Assembly (NCBI GenBank): GCA_030836365.1 | Contig: JAURQB010000160.1 | Span: 1 to 19,058, forward strand | Direction: 5' to 3' | DNA length: 19,058 nucleotides | Origin: Bdellovibrionota bacterium | Lineage (GTDB): Bacteria; Bdellovibrionota; Bacteriovoracia; Bacteriovoracales; Bacteriovoracaceae | Program-made: the position numbers and the translations under genes | The notes under the pieces: model-generated | Told to the model about the DNA's origin: nothing | Databases searched by the model: none | The model's input: the letters and a program-made list of their open reading frames with translations, nothing else | Shown here: in pieces, positions 1 to 6,370 of the stretch | How the letters are laid out: each line of letters begins with the position of its first letter | How positions within the stretch are numbered: the stretch's first letter is position 1

Positions 1-283
1 TAACATTTTTTCCTTCTCGGCAAGCGGCCCCCAATTCCGGATCGATGGGGCAAGCCTCATTTTCACTTCGCTTCATGAGAAAATATGAAACCACAAGCAA
101 GATAGCGGTGATCCCAAATAGATAATTTTTTCGCTCAACCAACCAAATGATCTGAGGAAAATTACTAGTCAGGGCCGCAAAGCTTGCGCCCATTCCGATG
201 GAGACGAGGGTCACCGGGAGGGCGCAACACAAAAGTGTACTGAGCGATCCGAAAAGAGAAAAAAACGATAAGATTTTTTTCAT
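1..283 (-). CDS. MerT-like inner-membrane metal transporter, partial (C-terminus off the left edge)
   Basis: The reading frame starts with ATG at 283-281 and is open to the edge (94 codons visible). It begins MKKILSFFSLFGSLSTLLCC. The first membrane helix carries a vicinal Cys pair followed by Ala-Leu-Pro (C19-C20), the hallmark of MerT-type mercuric importers. A second hydrophobic segment lies at about residues 53-70, and a following polar stretch has two more cysteines (C78 and C88), where MerT has its cytosolic Cys pair. In the MerT family, metal ions received from periplasmic MerP are passed through the membrane by these Cys pairs. The ATG shares one base with the TAA stop of the upstream MerP-like gene (TAATG), so the two are translationally coupled. 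The metal is not certain: mercury is the family precedent, but the operator upstream of the operon is of a copper/nickel regulator type. Confidence 0.72.
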   Translation of the reverse strand, partial: MKKILSFFSLFGSLSTLLCCALPVTLVSIGMGASFAALTSNFPQIIWLVERKNYLFGITAILLVVSYFLMKRSENEACPIDPELGAACREGKNV

Positions 284-594
284 TACTTCTTCGCTTCTAA
301 CCAAGTGAGCGTCTCGGCGTTATAGCCAGCATCATTTACTTTTTCTTTGATTAATTCTTCTGTCACATCGGTATTAAAAGTAACCTTCACGGTTTTTTTA
401 TCCAAGTCCACAATCACATCTGTTTCTGAGTCGGCAACAACGGAAGAAAAATTCTTTTTCATTCCTTGAACACACATTTGGCAAACCATCCCAGGAACAT
501 TGACGAGCACGGTTTTTCCCTTTGTTTCAATAGCATTCACGCCGAAAGCACTTAGAGAAAGTAGTGATAAGATCATTAGTGTTATTTTTTTCAT
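283..594 (-). CDS. MerP-like periplasmic heavy-metal-binding protein (HMA domain)
   Basis: The product is 103 residues. A Sec signal peptide (MKKITLMILSLLSLSAFGVNA) is followed by a single heavy-metal-associated domain with the motif GMVCQMC, i.e. M36, C38 and C41, the metal-binding Cys pair of MerP and CopZ-type proteins. The rest fits the beta-alpha-beta-beta-alpha-beta fold (VDLDKKTVKVTFNTD, then INDAGYNAE-like end). The ATG at 594-592 was chosen because AAGGAG lies 6 bases upstream; an adjacent in-frame ATG at 597-595 is too close. The frame stays open much further upstream through tandem repeats (see 589-696), so a longer N-terminus is possible but would destroy the signal peptide. It is coupled to the MerT-like gene by a one-base stop/start overlap. 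Its likely role is to capture a soft metal ion in the periplasm and hand it to that transporter. Confidence 0.82.
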   Translation of the reverse strand: MKKITLMILSLLSLSAFGVNAIETKGKTVLVNVPGMVCQMCVQGMKKNFSSVVADSETDVIVDLDKKTVKVTFNTDVTEELIKEKVNDAGYNAETLTWLEAKK

Positions 595-696
595 CATAAG
601 CTCCTTTATATTTTTAATCATCGTAGACATCTTTAATTTTTTAATCATCGTAGACATCTTTAATTTTTTATTAACCTTAAACATCTTTATGATTTT
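589..696. repeat. Four 27-bp tandem units derived from the merP-like translation start
   Basis: Units at 616-642 and 643-669 are identical over 27 bp. The unit at 670-696 matches at about 19 of 27 positions and 589-615 at about 18 of 27. The last of these is the actual ribosome-binding site plus ATG-ATG start of the MerP-like gene. On the minus strand each unit therefore has an A-run, an AAAGgAG/AAAGaTG box and a GATG start-like element. Because 27 is nine codons, every copy stays in the merP frame, giving KKLKMSTMI twice and KNIKELMMK once. The array fills the gap between the barrel gene and the MerP-like gene. Confidence 0.75.
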
Positions 697-720
697 ACTC
701 CTAGAAATGAGTAACATTTT

Positions 721-1350
721 TTAGTAATGAATCATTAATGTTAGGTAGGACTGCCCCTTTGTGGAGTATCCAGCTTCCCATAAAACATTTCGATAAAAAA
801 AGCGAATCATTGGGGTCACCAAAACCTCACGACTTTGCTCTTCAAAATAATACGCTTGCAAAATAAACCAGGTTTGAAGGTCCTTCATACCAGCGCGAAA
901 AGGCGCAAAACCGTAGCGAAGGGTGTAATCATAAACTGATTTATTATCGTATAAATAACCTTTGGATTGAAATACGGTGTAATGATCACGAGACTCCCAA
1001 TCGGCCATAAAAAAAGGGTTGATCACACTTCCCTCGCTCGCGTTATCTCGATATTGGCCGGCATGAACTCCGGCATAAAGGTTTCCTTGAGCATCTTGAG
1101 AGAGCCAGCGCTTTAGTAAGGTATTTACACCAAGGCTATAATCTCTGTAGTCCCCTAATTGTTGAAACCAGTTCGAGTTGGCGACCAAGGCAAATCGAGA
1201 ATTCATTGAGTACCCGACTCGCATTTTGTTCATCATCGGCATGAATGAGCCTTGATAAACCCATCCACCTTTATAAATAACTGGATGGGCGATCAAAGAG
1301 AAACTTGTTAGAAAAAAGGAAAGAGTAATAAATCGAATGATGTTTTTCAT
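721..1350 (-). CDS. Exported barrel-like outer-membrane protein of the metal operon
   Basis: The product is 209 residues. It has a signal peptide (MKNIIRFITLSFFLTSFSLIAHP) and then alternating aromatic/polar strands such as GGWVYQGSFMP, MRVGYSMNSRFALVAN, LYAGVHAGQY and LRYGFAPF. It ends in LMIHY, an aromatic C-terminus usual for outer-membrane barrels. I do not recognise a named family. It is the first gene of the operon with the MerP-like and MerT-like genes, 120-odd bases upstream of the former, so a role in metal passage or envelope protection is a guess from context. The ATG at 1350-1348 was preferred over the in-frame TTG just before it. No Shine-Dalgarno is visible, and the predicted transcription start falls on the A of this ATG, so the message may be leaderless. 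Confidence 0.6.
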   Translation of the reverse strand: MKNIIRFITLSFFLTSFSLIAHPVIYKGGWVYQGSFMPMMNKMRVGYSMNSRFALVANSNWFQQLGDYRDYSLGVNTLLKRWLSQDAQGNLYAGVHAGQYRDNASEGSVINPFFMADWESRDHYTVFQSKGYLYDNKSVYDYTLRYGFAPFRAGMKDLQTWFILQAYYFEEQSREVLVTPMIRFFYRNVLWEAGYSTKGQSYLTLMIHY

Positions 1351-1356
1351 CAATTA

Positions 1357-1385
1357 AATATATACCCCCGGGGGGTATATCACAA
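1357..1385 (-). promoter_or_regulatory. Promoter of the metal operon (-35 TTGTGA, 17 bp, -10 TATATT)
   Basis: Read on the minus strand, TTGTGA (1385-1380) is followed by exactly 17 bp and then TATATT (1362-1357). Six bases later comes the ATG at 1350, so the expected +1 is the start codon itself. The whole spacer is occupied by the palindromic operator at 1360-1380. Fit to the consensus is moderate, but the spacing and the overlap with the operator make it the best candidate. Confidence 0.55.
1360..1380. promoter_or_regulatory. CsoR/RcnR-type operator palindrome
   Basis: This is a perfect inverted repeat with 10-bp arms, ATATACCCCC and GGGGGTATAT, around one central G. C-tracts and G-tracts flanked by TA-rich ends are the known operator form of CsoR/RcnR/FrmR metal- or stress-sensing repressors. 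Its place between -35 and -10 fits repression by blocking polymerase, relieved when metal binds the repressor. No csoR-like gene is in the window, so the regulator would be encoded elsewhere. Confidence 0.65.
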
Positions 1386-1412
1386 CCCCCTTTGACAAAT
1401 TTTTTAGGTATA

Positions 1413-1540
1413 ATGAAACGAATAATTATTATTTGAGTATCCAAAAGGTACCGCGTACCTTTTGGGTTCCAACCGCAAGAGTTATCATTATTGGTTTTCC
1501 CGGCCTCTTTGGCGCGATGGTAACTGACTACCTAAAATAG
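1413..1540 (+). pseudogene. Decayed gene start interrupted by a palindromic repeat (Rossmann-like)
   Basis: ATG at 1413 reads MKRIIII and then a stop at 1434-1436. After the palindromic repeat (1441-1465), the frame at 1475-1540 reads A-RVIIIGFPGLFGAMVTDYLK and a stop. GFPGLFG is a GxxGxxG dinucleotide-binding turn after a hydrophobic beta strand, as at the N-terminus of Rossmann oxidoreductases. The two pieces look like parts of one or two gene starts, of which nothing further survives. No intact gene is seen between 1351 and 1657; 1541-1657 holds no convincing feature. Confidence 0.35.
1441..1465. repeat. Palindromic repeat copy 1 (centre CGC)
   Basis: Arms CCAAAAGGTAC and GTACCTTTTGG (11 bp, perfect) flank a 3-base centre, CGC on the plus strand. 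It lies between the divergent metal operon and the gene at 1658, inside a probable gene remnant. An RNA copy would form an 11-bp stem with a triloop. Confidence 0.95.
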
Positions 1541-1657
1541 TAAAAAACTTGGGTGAAAAACCTATAAGTCATTGATATTTAACTACTTATCTATGTATAT
1601 TTTTCAAACCACAACGCATCGCGCAGTAAGTAATTTTTTATCCTGTATAACTGCAAC

Positions 1658-3448
1658 ATGAAAAATTTTATTTTAATTGGAATCTTAACAACTTTCTCTC
1701 TCATCTTCGGTTCATCTGGTACTTCATTTGGCGCCACAGTTGAAATGAAGTTAAACCTTCATTCAATTTATGGAGGGAAATTAACCTCCACTGAAATAAA
1801 AACGCCGTTTAATCTGATTACAGATATGAATGTGCGACTTATCAATTTTTCTGAAGACACCTATAATATGAGTGGAGAGGAAATAAACGAATATATACAT
1901 GGTAAACGGTTTTACACTCAACAACGAGCAACTCAAGGAGTTAACCTAGAGGAAGCGACAAAGGTTTACCAAATAAAACGCGACATCTATCGGCACCATG
2001 AATTGAATGAAGAAGATTTTATTCAAATGGCCGGCGATACAATTAAGGCGAATGCTAAAAGTTTTGATGAAAAAATAAAACTACTCTCATCGATGCTCGA
2101 AGATATGTATTACATTTATGACTACAAAAGAACCCAAGGAGAAGGGTCGGCGGAAGTTTCATTCAATGATATCGCTAAAAGTTTGGATGGACGCTACAGT
2201 GGTGCCCACAGAGATCGAGCAGGAGTGTGTCGCGATATGCACCAGGCGATTTTAAAAATCGCAAAAGCGTCAGGAGTACCTGAAGGTTTTGGCATTAGTT
2301 TTATTTCAAGTGGTGCACCCCATTTAAATTTGATTTTCACCGATCCAGAAAATCCAAAGCGCGTGATTAATTTAAATTACGACATTGTTTTCAATAATGA
2401 AGGAGGTTGGGAAAACTCTCTTCTTACTCAAAATCATGTTAGTCCAAGTTTAGGTCTAGGATTTTACCTCTGGAATGCCAATGATAAAGTTGAGTTGTAT
2501 ATTCCAAGTGATAAAGGAGTTCTCCTTTATATGGGCTCTGGAGGAGACCTTGAAGAACTTAACATGGCACTCCCAGAGAACTACACGAATATTTCAGCTG
2601 AAACAAGAACGAAGCTGGGAAAATTTGCGCTGTTTTACGGGCATGCAGGTGGAGGTGATGGGACTCATGTATTAAGCCTAAATCAAGCACTTTCAAAAAA
2701 AATTAATAATTTTATCGAAACGGATATTGGACATTCAGTTTTTTATTCGCAACGAACAATGGATACTAGGGATGACACCGACTTAAATACGATTGGTTAC
2801 TATATTCGAAACTCCTTTAAGTTTTCTAAAAATTTTAAATTTAATTCTCAAGAAATTGATCTGTACTTTAATACATTTATCTACGGCGCAATTTTTCAGG
2901 CAGTAGTTAAAAGCGATGATCCAAATAAAAGCGTTAATAATTTACGTTTTGATTTTCATGGCTCGCTAAAAACGGGAATCAAGCATCAAGCGTACTTTTC
3001 GGATTCAATTTTAACCACAAAACTTGAACTTTCGATCCTTCCACAGACAGGAAATATTGCAAATTTTAGTCAGTACAATTTAACTGAACCAGGTTTTGAC
3101 TTTATGCCATCGGGTTTATTTTTATCTCAAAATTATGAATTTAACATCAATAATTCACTAACTGGCGAGCTTGGACACAAACTTAGCCTTTACCCTATAG
3201 ATGGAATGCCGGTTATAATTGGCCAACTTTATGGCAAACTAAAATACAAAAATTATGTTCAAGCTAGATCATCCGCCGTCGGTTGCTTAAGCGACTATTG
3301 TCCAGCATTTCTTCCTGGTACTGCCAGACGAATCGACAATTCACTTAACTATATATTTAGCGATAAATTCAAATTCGGTTTTTCCAATTCTTTGTATGAA
3401 GATGGAAATTACTACTTCGGCTTAAACCTAAAAATCATTCACTACTAA
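1658..3448 (+). CDS. Exported transglutaminase-like protein fused to a C-terminal barrel-like domain
   Basis: The product is 596 residues with a signal peptide ending near FGA (residue 26). Residues about 125-250 form a transglutaminase-like (papain-fold) domain. C191 in GVCRDMHQAI, H222 in GAPHLNLIF and D242 in INLNYD sit in the order and spacing of the Cys-His-Asp triad. From about residue 345 to the end the sequence changes to alternating strands (IGYYIRNSFKFS, IDLYFNTFIYGAIF, YYFGLNLKIIHY) and ends in Tyr, as outer-membrane barrels do. The family catalyses acyl transfer or proteolysis at peptide or isopeptide bonds. A surface-anchored enzyme is inferred, possibly acting on peptidoglycan peptides or prey protein. 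The gene has no clear Shine-Dalgarno; a weak TTGATA/GTATAT pair lies at 1572-1600. It stands alone between repeat copies 1 and 2. Confidence 0.68.
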   Translation: MKNFILIGILTTFSLIFGSSGTSFGATVEMKLNLHSIYGGKLTSTEIKTPFNLITDMNVRLINFSEDTYNMSGEEINEYIHGKRFYTQQRATQGVNLEEATKVYQIKRDIYRHHELNEEDFIQMAGDTIKANAKSFDEKIKLLSSMLEDMYYIYDYKRTQGEGSAEVSFNDIAKSLDGRYSGAHRDRAGVCRDMHQAILKIAKASGVPEGFGISFISSGAPHLNLIFTDPENPKRVINLNYDIVFNNEGGWENSLLTQNHVSPSLGLGFYLWNANDKVELYIPSDKGVLLYMGSGGDLEELNMALPENYTNISAETRTKLGKFALFYGHAGGGDGTHVLSLNQALSKKINNFIETDIGHSVFYSQRTMDTRDDTDLNTIGYYIRNSFKFSKNFKFNSQEIDLYFNTFIYGAIFQAVVKSDDPNKSVNNLRFDFHGSLKTGIKHQAYFSDSILTTKLELSILPQTGNIANFSQYNLTEPGFDFMPSGLFLSQNYEFNINNSLTGELGHKLSLYPIDGMPVIIGQLYGKLKYKNYVQARSSAVGCLSDYCPAFLPGTARRIDNSLNYIFSDKFKFGFSNSLYEDGNYYFGLNLKIIHY

Positions 3449-3457
3449 GCCCAAAAG

Positions 3458-3482
3458 GCAAAAGGTACGCGGTACCTTTTGG
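3458..3482. repeat. Palindromic repeat copy 2 (centre GCG) with extra left half-site
   Basis: The repeat has the 25-bp design with centre GCG, the reverse orientation of copy 1, and one mismatch at the first base. An extra CCAAAAGG (3451-3458) abuts it on the left. It fills the 35-base gap between two convergent stop codons (3448 and 3484), where its hairpin could stop transcription from both sides, although no U-tract follows. Confidence 0.93.
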
Positions 3483-3483
3483 G

Positions 3484-3957
3484 CTATTTGATTGCTGAGC
3501 TAGAAATTTTTAAGTCAACCACGTATCTATACTCTTTTGTAACGTCAAAACCTTCGTCAATCGTAACGTGCTTTTTTGAAAAAGTTGCTTGAGCATGACA
3601 ATTTCCAGTAGGCGAAATCTTGATCACCTCTATTGGCTTTCTCAAAAATCTTCTTTGCCAAACTTTTTTCGTTTGAGCACAAACAACATCATTAAATAAT
3701 ACTTCATTGTATTCAAAATCATGCTTTAAACCAGTAACCCTAGTTCTTACTGTTTTATAGATATAGCTATCAAAATCATTGTAGATAACATCAAGGGCCA
3801 CCCACGCTCTACCTAGATCACTTTTATCAACATGGTACTCAATATTAACAATTCTTAATGGTCTGTTTTTACTTTTTAAGATGATGGACTCTAAAGAGTC
3901 AGACCCTACAGCAAGAAAGCTAAATGAAAGAAATGATAATATTGTAACGAATCTCAT
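3484..3957 (-). CDS. Small secreted protein of unknown function
   Basis: The product is 157 residues with a signal peptide (MRFVTILSFLSFSFLAVGS) and a mature part of mixed beta-strand character. Two cysteines occur in VVCAQ and GNCHAQ. I recognise no family. The frame extends 21 codons upstream, but the ATG at 3957-3955 gives a normal signal peptide and has AAAGGTG five bases upstream, while the extension runs into repeat copy 3. It is a single-gene unit between copies 2 and 3, convergent with the transglutaminase-like gene. A periplasmic or surface location is likely; function is unknown. Confidence 0.65.
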   Translation of the reverse strand: MRFVTILSFLSFSFLAVGSDSLESIILKSKNRPLRIVNIEYHVDKSDLGRAWVALDVIYNDFDSYIYKTVRTRVTGLKHDFEYNEVLFNDVVCAQTKKVWQRRFLRKPIEVIKISPTGNCHAQATFSKKHVTIDEGFDVTKEYRYVVDLKISSSAIK

Positions 3958-4016
3958 ACAAACACCTTTTTGAAATTTTTTCCACAAACACCACAAATAG
4001 GGCCAACCCGTCAAGT

Positions 4017-4041
4017 CCAAAAGGTACCGTGTACCTTTTGG
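4017..4041. repeat. Palindromic repeat copy 3 (centre CGT)
   Basis: The 11-bp arms are perfect, but the centre is CGT, the only centre variant in the window. A detached half-site CCTTTTGG lies at 4059-4066. The copy separates two minus-strand genes, about 60 bases upstream of the start at 3957 and 30 bases past the stop at 4070. Confidence 0.93.
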
Positions 4042-4069
4042 CGATGGTTTGACGATTGCCTTTTGGCCG

Positions 4070-5086
4070 TTATCGGATTTTTCGTAAAGACTGTATTAAA
4101 AAATCTGGCGTAAACGGATCATCTTCACCTGTGTCATTTCTTAAATCGTGATTGATTTCAATATGAAGAAAAGTACTCTGATCATCGGCATTCGCACCTT
4201 CCGTGCATGAATTTGCGCGCTGATCATTAAGATATCTCCCTTGAACGTTCGTCGAAGCGCAAAGCCGATAGCTCTCCTCTCCACTCTTATTACAACTTAA
4301 TACCTTCGAGCCTTCCATCTGGATTTTCTCATTCATTACGCGGGCCAACTTATTTGAAAGAGCACTTGCCGCTAAAACGTCTTTCGAACCAACTGAAAGT
4401 CTCGCAAGAATATTATGATCTAATTTCGAAGGACAACTTTTTTCACCACAGGCATGAAACTGGATATGATACGCATCGGGAAATTGCTGATGATGATACT
4501 TGGAGAACTGATGAAAATAGTGATCTATATTATGTGCGGGATCAGATTTTCGGTACCGCTCTCGCTGGCCGCAAACGGACGTCATGCCTGAGCACGTAGA
4601 GTATTTATCTGATAGGCAACGACTGCTTGAAGAAATAAAAAGGTAGCGAAAAGATAAACCAACAAACGCCTTTAGTGCAATGGGTGCTGAGCCTCGATCA
4701 ATCACCGGGTGTGGCGCGGCGGCGAGGTGATAATACTCGGCATCTTGATTGATGCAAAAAATTCCTTGTCCCTGATTTTTCTTCGGAGTGAGACAAATAA
4801 TTCTCTTTTGAGCAAACTCATGAACCGAAAATTCATCTATAGCAATGTGTTCGGCGCGCCCTGAATCGATCATCGTTAAGACTTCTTTAAATTGATGTAA
4901 ATCTGGAGATGATAGATGGTTAAAATTTCCTGTGATTTGGTAGTTAAAATCTCGAAGAAAACCACTAAGGGATGTGCTCGTTTTATCAATTGAGCTCAGC
5001 GCGCGCTTGTCACGACTTCGCTTCATCAATCCCAGCGAACATGAACTAAGCACCAATAAAATAAAAAAAATAATTTTTGGCTTCAC
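4070..5086 (-). CDS. Lipoprotein, possible metal-dependent hydrolase (N-formylglutamate amidohydrolase-like motifs)
   Basis: The product is 338 residues from a GTG start. A lipoprotein signal has its lipobox at LSSC (C16). The mature protein has a run of conserved-looking polar motifs: APHPVIDRG (124-132), SDPAHN (181-186), IQFHACG (208-214) and FLHIEINHDLR (306-316). Their order (PHxxxD, SDxAHN, QxHxxG, then a late IEIN) recalls N-formylglutamate amidohydrolase and poly-gamma-glutamate hydrolase-type zinc hydrolases. This is motif memory only, not an alignment. Cysteines at about 157, 165, 172, 213 and 218 suggest disulfides. There is no good Shine-Dalgarno before the GTG, but later starts would lose the lipobox. 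It stands alone between repeat copies 3 and 4. Confidence 0.55.
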   Translation of the reverse strand: MKPKIIFFILLVLSSCSLGLMKRSRDKRALSSIDKTSTSLSGFLRDFNYQITGNFNHLSSPDLHQFKEVLTMIDSGRAEHIAIDEFSVHEFAQKRIICLTPKKNQGQGIFCINQDAEYYHLAAAPHPVIDRGSAPIALKAFVGLSFRYLFISSSSRCLSDKYSTCSGMTSVCGQRERYRKSDPAHNIDHYFHQFSKYHHQQFPDAYHIQFHACGEKSCPSKLDHNILARLSVGSKDVLAASALSNKLARVMNEKIQMEGSKVLSCNKSGEESYRLCASTNVQGRYLNDQRANSCTEGANADDQSTFLHIEINHDLRNDTGEDDPFTPDFLIQSLRKIR

Positions 5087-5134
5087 GACGATGTTTATCG
5101 AACCTTATGATGAAAAAATAAATTTTATTGCCCC

Positions 5135-5159
5135 CCAAAAGGTACCGCGTACCTTTTGG
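5135..5159. repeat. Palindromic repeat copy 4 (centre CGC)
   Basis: The 25-bp palindrome is perfect, with centre CGC. It lies between divergent genes (starts at 5086 and 5249), followed by a degraded half-site ATACCTTTTG at 5171-5180. It sits where the promoters of both genes should be. Confidence 0.95.
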
Positions 5160-5248
5160 GTATTTTGGGTATACCTTTTGTCCTTTTTGAAAAATATTTC
5201 TTAATTAGAATGCCTTAATTCGCAGACCTAAATTCCGATAACAAAACA

Positions 5249-6370
5249 ATGTTATTTTTATTACTTCTTCTCAGTTCACTGTCATTTGCCCAAGATGGGT
5301 CTCCGATGAAGACCGTGGATACGATTAAAATTATTGACCAGTTAAATTCACCAGACAAAGTAAACTGTCACCCCGAGCAAGGAGATAGCACCCAAAGTGA
5401 ATATCATCGAAAGCGAGAGGGCTTTGCTGGCCAAGTATCATGCCAACTAAAGTGCGTTAACGGAAGCCAGGAAATCGTTACGATGAATAACACATTCACG
5501 AATGAGGCAATGGAGCTCTCCTCTGGAGATGGCGGCTTTCACGCAAGTTTTAATATCACGCTTGACTTGTGGCTTGATTCAATTTGTTTATCTCTCGCTG
5601 AAAATACCTGTGGTTCCAAAGAAAATATCGAGGTCATTGAATTAATAAATTTAACGAGTGGCCAGTGGAGCTACGATGGACCAAAATATTGCCCAACTCT
5701 TTCAGAAGCAAAAAAGATAAATCACTCTGAAATAAATCGAAGCAGAATACTTCCAGATTTTAAGGAGTCAAGGGTACCATTTGAAACAACTAGTGGGGCA
5801 ATCCAATCGACTGCTCCATCAAATTTCTCTTTGTCTCAACTTGACCTTCCTGAAACAGGATTTGACGTAGAACGTGAAAACAATAAAATTGATCCAGATT
5901 TTTTATGGCAAGATTATTACTTCAGCGAATCTTTTTTGCAGGAGCATAGCCAATTCTATGAAAGTGATGATTTAACTGTAGAAGAAATCAAGGCCTATGC
6001 GTTAAAAGTATCCGGAAAGGAAAGTGAGAAAGAATTCATTAACTGGCGAATTAAAGAAAAGGGAATCGATGTAAAAAGCTGCGAGCGCTCAATTAAGGTG
6101 GATGCATGTTATGGCGACTGCATGAGAACTGAGCGAGGAGACATTGCCATAATGGGATCCAACATCATCAGTGAAAATAACTTAGGACAAAAAGTAGTTT
6201 GTGCAGATAATTTATTCAAGTTTTTTTTAGAAAATAACATTCCACAAAATCTATATAAAAATTACTGCCGAATATTTTTAAACCAAACATTTAGCACAAC
6301 TCATTTCACGGGAACAAGTTGCTCATCCTTTCGCTTCAGAGATCCGTGCGAAAAATTTTTTTCTAATTAA
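5249..6370 (+). CDS. Cys-rich secreted protein of unknown function
   Basis: The product is 373 residues with signal peptide MLFLLLLLSSLSFA. The n-region lacks the usual Lys or Arg, which is odd, but an in-frame stop at 5216-5218 and the absence of other start codons leave only this ATG. The N-terminal half has beta-rich Cys-containing stretches (VSCQLKCVNG, CLSLAENTC). The C-terminal half (about 225-373) is helical and Cys-rich (KSCERSIKVDACYGDC, CSSFRFRDPCEKFF). No family is recognised. Many cysteines imply periplasmic or extracellular disulfide bonding. Its 3' end overlaps that of the convergent peptidase gene by 8 bp, so there is no terminator between them. Confidence 0.62.
   Translation: MLFLLLLLSSLSFAQDGSPMKTVDTIKIIDQLNSPDKVNCHPEQGDSTQSEYHRKREGFAGQVSCQLKCVNGSQEIVTMNNTFTNEAMELSSGDGGFHASFNITLDLWLDSICLSLAENTCGSKENIEVIELINLTSGQWSYDGPKYCPTLSEAKKINHSEINRSRILPDFKESRVPFETTSGAIQSTAPSNFSLSQLDLPETGFDVERENNKIDPDFLWQDYYFSESFLQEHSQFYESDDLTVEEIKAYALKVSGKESEKEFINWRIKEKGIDVKSCERSIKVDACYGDCMRTERGDIAIMGSNIISENNLGQKVVCADNLFKFFLENNIPQNLYKNYCRIFLNQTFSTTHFTGTSCSSFRFRDPCEKFFSN

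Noticed and set aside
1392..1414. Plus-strand TTGACA (1392-1397) and TATAAT (1409-1414)
   Set aside because: The spacing is 11 bp, too short for a sigma-70 promoter. TATAAT overlaps the ATG of the gene-start remnant at 1413, so any use would be by another -35.
1548..1570. Small hairpin CTTGGGT-GAAAA-ACCTATAAG before the transglutaminase-like gene
   Set aside because: The stem is short and mismatched and is not followed by a T-run; no riboswitch class is recognised.
3458..3482. Palindromic repeat as an ordinary intrinsic terminator
   Set aside because: It has no U-tract on either strand, and copies 1 and 4 lie between divergent starts where no terminator is needed. It may still hinder transcription.
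4974..5204. Plus-strand frame across repeat copy 4, including MFIEPYDEKINFIAP
   Set aside because: It overlaps the lipoprotein signal region on the other strand, reads through the palindrome and has no ribosome-binding site or recognisable domain.
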